Assembly: GCF_910579375.1 (NCBI RefSeq)
Contig: NZ_CAJTUJ010000051.1
Span: forward strand, 1-12,600
Length of the DNA stretch: 12,600 nucleotides
Reading direction: 5' to 3'
DNA from: an uncultured Rikenella sp.
Lineage (GTDB): Bacteria > Bacteroidota > Bacteroidia > Bacteroidales > Rikenellaceae
The position numbers and the translations under genes are program-made. How positions within the stretch are numbered: the first letter of the stretch is position 1; every line of letters starts with the position of its first letter. The notes under the pieces were generated by a model that ran no database searches, was not told the origin of the DNA, and saw only the letters and a list, made by a program, of their open reading frames with translations. Of this stretch, positions 12,528-12,600 are shown in pieces.

Positions 12528-12600
12528 ACTGGTCGTATCTACCCCAATAACCGGCAGCCTCTGCCCCTACTTGAAACCGAGGCGGCCCGGTTCGAGTGCC
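12528..12600 (+). repeat. Module text downstream of C3
   Basis: This holds CTACCCCAATAACCGGCAGC and CCTCTGCCCC, alignable with the region after C2 (10167-10192), then CCGAGGCGGCC (12577-12587), the motif also seen at 5400-5410 and 12294-12304. It looks like the start of another module beyond the window edge. Confidence 0.6.

Overview
The window looks like a chromosomal segment of a high-GC member of the Bacteroidota, most likely the Rikenellaceae (Alistipes-like). The evidence is a short glycogen-synthase-like protein followed by a DUF4270-type lipoprotein, a cysteine-free topoisomerase I, fragments of the FISUMP (Fibrobacter succinogenes major paralogous) domain, and a TAnnTTTG-type -7 promoter element. 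The genus is an inference from memory of such genomes; no search was run.

Layout. 1-401 is a gene-free, palindrome-rich block (block I) whose modules read on the minus strand. 402-2652 is a leader (promoter, UUCG hairpin, strong Shine-Dalgarno) and two overlapping plus-strand genes, the short GT5-like protein and the DUF4270-like lipoprotein. Two terminator-like hairpins follow, then topA (2752-5187). 5188-5672 is palindrome block II, running straight into a FISUMP-like C-terminal cassette (C1, to 6074). Next come an FAD-dependent oxidoreductase (6158-7783), a five-copy 21-bp tandem repeat (7801-7904), and aroA (to 9240). 9241-9910 is palindrome block III, followed by cassette C2 (9921-10130). 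On the minus strand lie a GlpF-type aquaporin (12213-11473) and an M20 amidohydrolase (11441-10269), probably one operon. Cassette C3 (12281-12505) and more module text close the window.

The genes are mostly housekeeping: DNA supercoiling, shikimate pathway, redox, solute uptake and hydrolysis. The unusual part is the intergenic DNA. Blocks I, II and III share a linear order of short conserved sequence motifs. Between these motifs sit palindromes whose stem sequences differ from copy to copy but still pair, so structure appears to be kept while sequence changes. Three headless FISUMP C-terminal cassettes are associated with these modules; all end in an almost identical 3' anchor (protein GxQLRCLSE, then the bases TAAACGG) but have very different middles. 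Together they could be a dispersed structured mobile or recombination element with a reservoir of variable domain ends, or the debris of one. No transposase, integrase or reverse transcriptase is visible in the window.
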